The translations under genes and the position numbers were made by a program. Shown in pieces: positions 30,414 through 32,171 of a stretch of DNA of 32,171 bases. The DNA lies in NCBI RefSeq assembly GCF_011440305.1, contig NZ_JAAOIW010000032.1, positions 1-32,171 on the forward strand, in the 5' to 3' direction. The notes under the pieces are model-generated. The model made no database searches, was not told the origin of the DNA, and was given only the letters and a program-made list of their open reading frames with translations. Each line of letters opens with the position of its first letter. The stretch's first letter is position 1. The stretch is from Paenibacillus agricola. Lineage in GTDB: Bacteria; Bacillota; Bacilli; Paenibacillales; NBRC-103111.

Positions 30414-31076
30414 TTGATTAAAGCAGTTGTTTTTGATTTTGACGGACTTATTATTGACACGGAAACCGTGTGGTTCGAATGCTTTAATGAAGTGCTGGCT
30501 ACCCATGGAATCGAATTCCCCATTGACGTTTTCAGCCGTTGTATCGGTACCCATGGTACTGAATTAACGGATTATATCACAGCCAAGCTGGGAACCCTTG
30601 AAAAGTCACAGGATGCACAAGCCCTCGCTGCCAAGCTTCACAAAAAGAAAATCGTACACGTCCAGGCTCGTGATGGCGTACGTGATTATTTGGAGGAGGC
30701 CCAACGATTAGGTCTCCGTATTGGCCTGGCTTCGAGCTCCAACCGGCAGTGGATCGAAAGCTTCCTGCATAATCTGGAGCTTTTCCAGTACTTTGAAGTC
30801 ATTAAAAGCAGCGATGATGTAGCTAAAGTCAAGCCCGATCCGGAATTATACTTACAGGCTGTGAAAGCTTTAGGCATTGAACCAAGCGAGGCTCTGGCCT
30901 TCGAGGATTCGGTTAACGGCTCCGTTGCTGCCAAAGCTGCGGGTATGTGGTGCGTTATCGTTCCCAACCCGGTTACCGAACATCTACTCTTTGAAAACTA
31001 TGATTATCGCCTTCGCTCGATGGGTGACCAATCGCTTACAGATGTTATTCGTCAGTTAAATGTAAACAATAGCTAA
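30414..31076 (+). CDS. HAD-superfamily phosphatase, beta-phosphoglucomutase-like subfamily
   Basis: A cytosolic HAD hydrolase of 220 residues. Motif I is VVFDFDGLIIDTE (both Asp), motif II is GLASSSN, motif III lysine is VAKVKPDPELYL, and motif IV is ALAFEDSVNG. A helical cap lies between motifs I and II, as in the subfamily that acts on sugar phosphates and small phospho-metabolites (B. subtilis YhcW-like). The start codon is TTG with GAGG 5 nt upstream; the next residues IKAVVFDFDG are the expected beginning. The physiological substrate cannot be told. It lies 61 nt before a second HAD gene of another class. Confidence 0.92.
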   Translation: MIKAVVFDFDGLIIDTETVWFECFNEVLATHGIEFPIDVFSRCIGTHGTELTDYITAKLGTLEKSQDAQALAAKLHKKKIVHVQARDGVRDYLEEAQRLGLRIGLASSSNRQWIESFLHNLELFQYFEVIKSSDDVAKVKPDPELYLQAVKALGIEPSEALAFEDSVNGSVAAKAAGMWCVIVPNPVTEHLLFENYDYRLRSMGDQSLTDVIRQLNVNNS

Positions 31077-31137
31077 ATATGGAATGATGCAATGAGAGCT
31101 CGAGTGAGAACTGAATAAGAAATGGAGACTAACAGAC

Positions 31138-31911
31138 ATGGCTTATAAAATTGTATTTTTTGATATTGATGGCACCTTAGTAAATGAAGATAAACAGGTT
31201 CCTGCTGACACCATTGAAGCCATTCGTGAGCTGCAAAGCCGCGGTGTCGAAGCTGTTATCTCAACAGGCCGTGCCCCTTACTTCTTCAAACCGCTAGCTG
31301 AGCTGCTAGGTATTGATTCCTTCGTCAGCTTGAATGGAGCTTATGTTGTGTATAAAGGACAACCTCTATATAAGCGAATTATTCCGCTTACTAGCTTGGA
31401 AGCCCTTGTAAACCACGCCAATCTACATAACCATTCTCTTGTGTTTGAAGGCAGCGATGCGTTCTTCTCGAATGCAGAAACGCATCCCCATGTTATTGAG
31501 GCTGTATCTTCCTTAAAGGTCGACCTTCCCGGCTACGATGCCGACTATTGGAAGACGACAGATATTTACCAGGTGTTCCTCCATTGCCAAGCGGAGGAGG
31601 AGCATTTGTACGAGCAGGCGCTACCTGATCTTCGCCTGGTTCGCTGGCACCGCACCGCAATGGATGTGTTACCGCTAGGCGGCTCTAAAGCGCAAGGGAT
31701 TGCGGCCATGCTGCAGCATCTGGGCATTGAGCCCGAGGAAGCCGTCGCCTTTGGGGATGGACTGAACGATAAGGAAATGCTGACGCAGGTAGGGCTCGGC
31801 ATTGCCATGGGTAACTCCCATGAGGAATTAAAGCCGTATGCCGATTACCTGACGACGCATATCGACGAGCAAGGCATTCGCAACGGGCTGCGTTATGCGG
31901 GCCTGATTTAG
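31138..31911 (+). CDS. Cof-type HAD phosphatase
   Basis: A 257-aa HAD phosphatase of the Cof (class IIB) type. Motif I is IVFFDIDGTLVNEDK, motif II is VISTGRAP, the motif III lysine is in GGSKAQGI, and motif IV is AVAFGDGLNDKEML. The large cap domain between motifs II and III is typical for enzymes that remove phosphate from sugar phosphates, flavin or pyridoxal phosphates. GGAG lies 10 nt before the ATG. It follows the other HAD gene on the same strand and may share its transcript. B. subtilis YkrA is a likely relative by memory. Confidence 0.93.
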   Translation: MAYKIVFFDIDGTLVNEDKQVPADTIEAIRELQSRGVEAVISTGRAPYFFKPLAELLGIDSFVSLNGAYVVYKGQPLYKRIIPLTSLEALVNHANLHNHSLVFEGSDAFFSNAETHPHVIEAVSSLKVDLPGYDADYWKTTDIYQVFLHCQAEEEHLYEQALPDLRLVRWHRTAMDVLPLGGSKAQGIAAMLQHLGIEPEEAVAFGDGLNDKEMLTQVGLGIAMGNSHEELKPYADYLTTHIDEQGIRNGLRYAGLI

Positions 31912-31939
31912 TCCACCACAATAGAGCAAAACAAGGTGT

Positions 31940-31965
31940 AAGCCCCTATCATCCGATAAGGGCTT
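31940..31965. other. Hairpin downstream of the Cof-type gene
   Basis: AAGCCC-C-TATC and GATA-A-GGGCTT form ten pairs with one mismatch and a 4-nt loop, 29 nt after the stop codon. There is no T run after it, so it is at best a weak terminator. Confidence 0.5.
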
Positions 31966-32022
31966 GCCAGTCATTCAACTCTCCTGTTGCTTATATAATA
32001 AAGAAGCGCCCACTCCTAAACT

Positions 32023-32077
32023 GGTACCCATACACTGGACACTCTAAAAAAAGTGTTTAGCGTATGGGTACCTTTTT
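32023..32077 (+). terminator. Strong hairpin with T run ahead of a transposase-like frame
   Basis: GGTACCCATAC (32023-32033) pairs perfectly with GTATGGGTACC (32062-32072). Inside, ACACT and AGTGT pair as well, and TTTTTG follows at once. It ends 31 nt before the ATG of a transposase-like frame. It could be a terminator that shields an insertion sequence from outside transcription, with the element's left end inside it (TGGACACT at 32036 is a candidate). Confidence 0.6.
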
Positions 32078-32108
32078 GTATACTAGAGAGAATAGTGGGG
32101 GCGAGCAT

Positions 32109-32171
32109 ATGAGTAAAAAACACTTTAGTAAAAATGAGCAGGAACAGTTAGCAAACAACCCGTATGTCTTA
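32109..32171 (+). CDS. Start of a transposase-like (IS OrfA/HTH) protein, truncated by the window edge
   Basis: Only 21 codons are present, MSKKHFSKNEQEQLANNPYV and one more, after a GGGGGCGAG ribosome binding region. The opening resembles the HTH proteins of IS3/IS150-type elements in Firmicutes (short basic start, then E-x-x-x-L-x-x-N-P-x-V), as I remember them. The rest lies outside, so neither family nor intactness can be settled. Confidence 0.45.
   Translation, partial: MSKKHFSKNEQEQLANNPYVL

Overview
The window comes from a low-to-mid GC, spore-forming Firmicute, most likely Paenibacillus or a close relative. The evidence is the type of 16S 5' end, the group perR / ygzB-like / ygxA-like / rRNA (as I recall it from Bacillus subtilis), an hxlR-hxlAB formaldehyde locus, a YhcN/YlaJ-type spore lipoprotein with a forespore-type promoter, an S-layer-homology remnant, GGAGG ribosome binding sites, and several TTG/GTG starts. 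The genus is an inference; I could not run a search.

Left part (1-7.3 kb). The window opens inside the 5' end of a 16S rRNA gene on the minus strand. Its leader and two promoter candidates lie at 33-348. Upstream is a thiamine operon (thiS-thiG) with its own promoter, TPP riboswitch and riboswitch terminator. Next come a nucleotidyltransferase-like gene, a divergent YgzB-like membrane zinc-ribbon gene, a membrane-anchored GH18 protein and perR. An S-layer-homology fragment follows, then a DUF4097 beta-repeat membrane protein.

7.3-14.9 kb. A TM2-like membrane protein and the DUF4097 protein lie downstream of an ECF sigma factor and its overlapping zinc-finger anti-sigma factor. This looks like an envelope-stress module with an autoregulatory ECF-type promoter. 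The 313-bp gap inside it carries a 38-40 bp tandem repeat. A GNAT acetyltransferase follows. Next is an Lrp/AsnC regulator with two half-size chromate transporters (the ywrC-ywrB-ywrA arrangement), then hxlR divergent from hxlA-hxlB, and a Gfo/Idh/MocA oxidoreductase.

15-25.7 kb. gatC-gatA-gatB encode the tRNA-dependent amidotransferase. A spore lipoprotein gene is followed by about 590 bp without a convincing gene. After that come a CwlD-like amidase whose last codons form a 32-bp palindromic terminator, an EAL phosphodiesterase, an IDEAL-domain-like protein, a MerR-methyltransferase fusion, and a 510-aa protein ending in a CorA-like GMN membrane module. A broken TrkA-C-type gene is divergent from the last of these.

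25.7 kb to the end. An AraC regulator is divergent from an SDR epimerase/reductase and an MDR dehydrogenase; a D-2-hydroxyacid dehydrogenase converges on them with a 32-nt 3' overlap. An unrecognised small membrane protein and two HAD phosphatases follow. The right edge cuts into what looks like the start of an insertion-sequence open reading frame behind a strong hairpin.

I see no CRISPR array, phage module, tRNA gene or defence island. Most of the window is ordinary chromosomal backbone. The least explained items are the CorA-like fusion, the ECF/TM2/DUF4097 module with its repeats, the matching 12-mers at the two rRNA start sites, and an in-frame 12-bp minisatellite in the epimerase gene.
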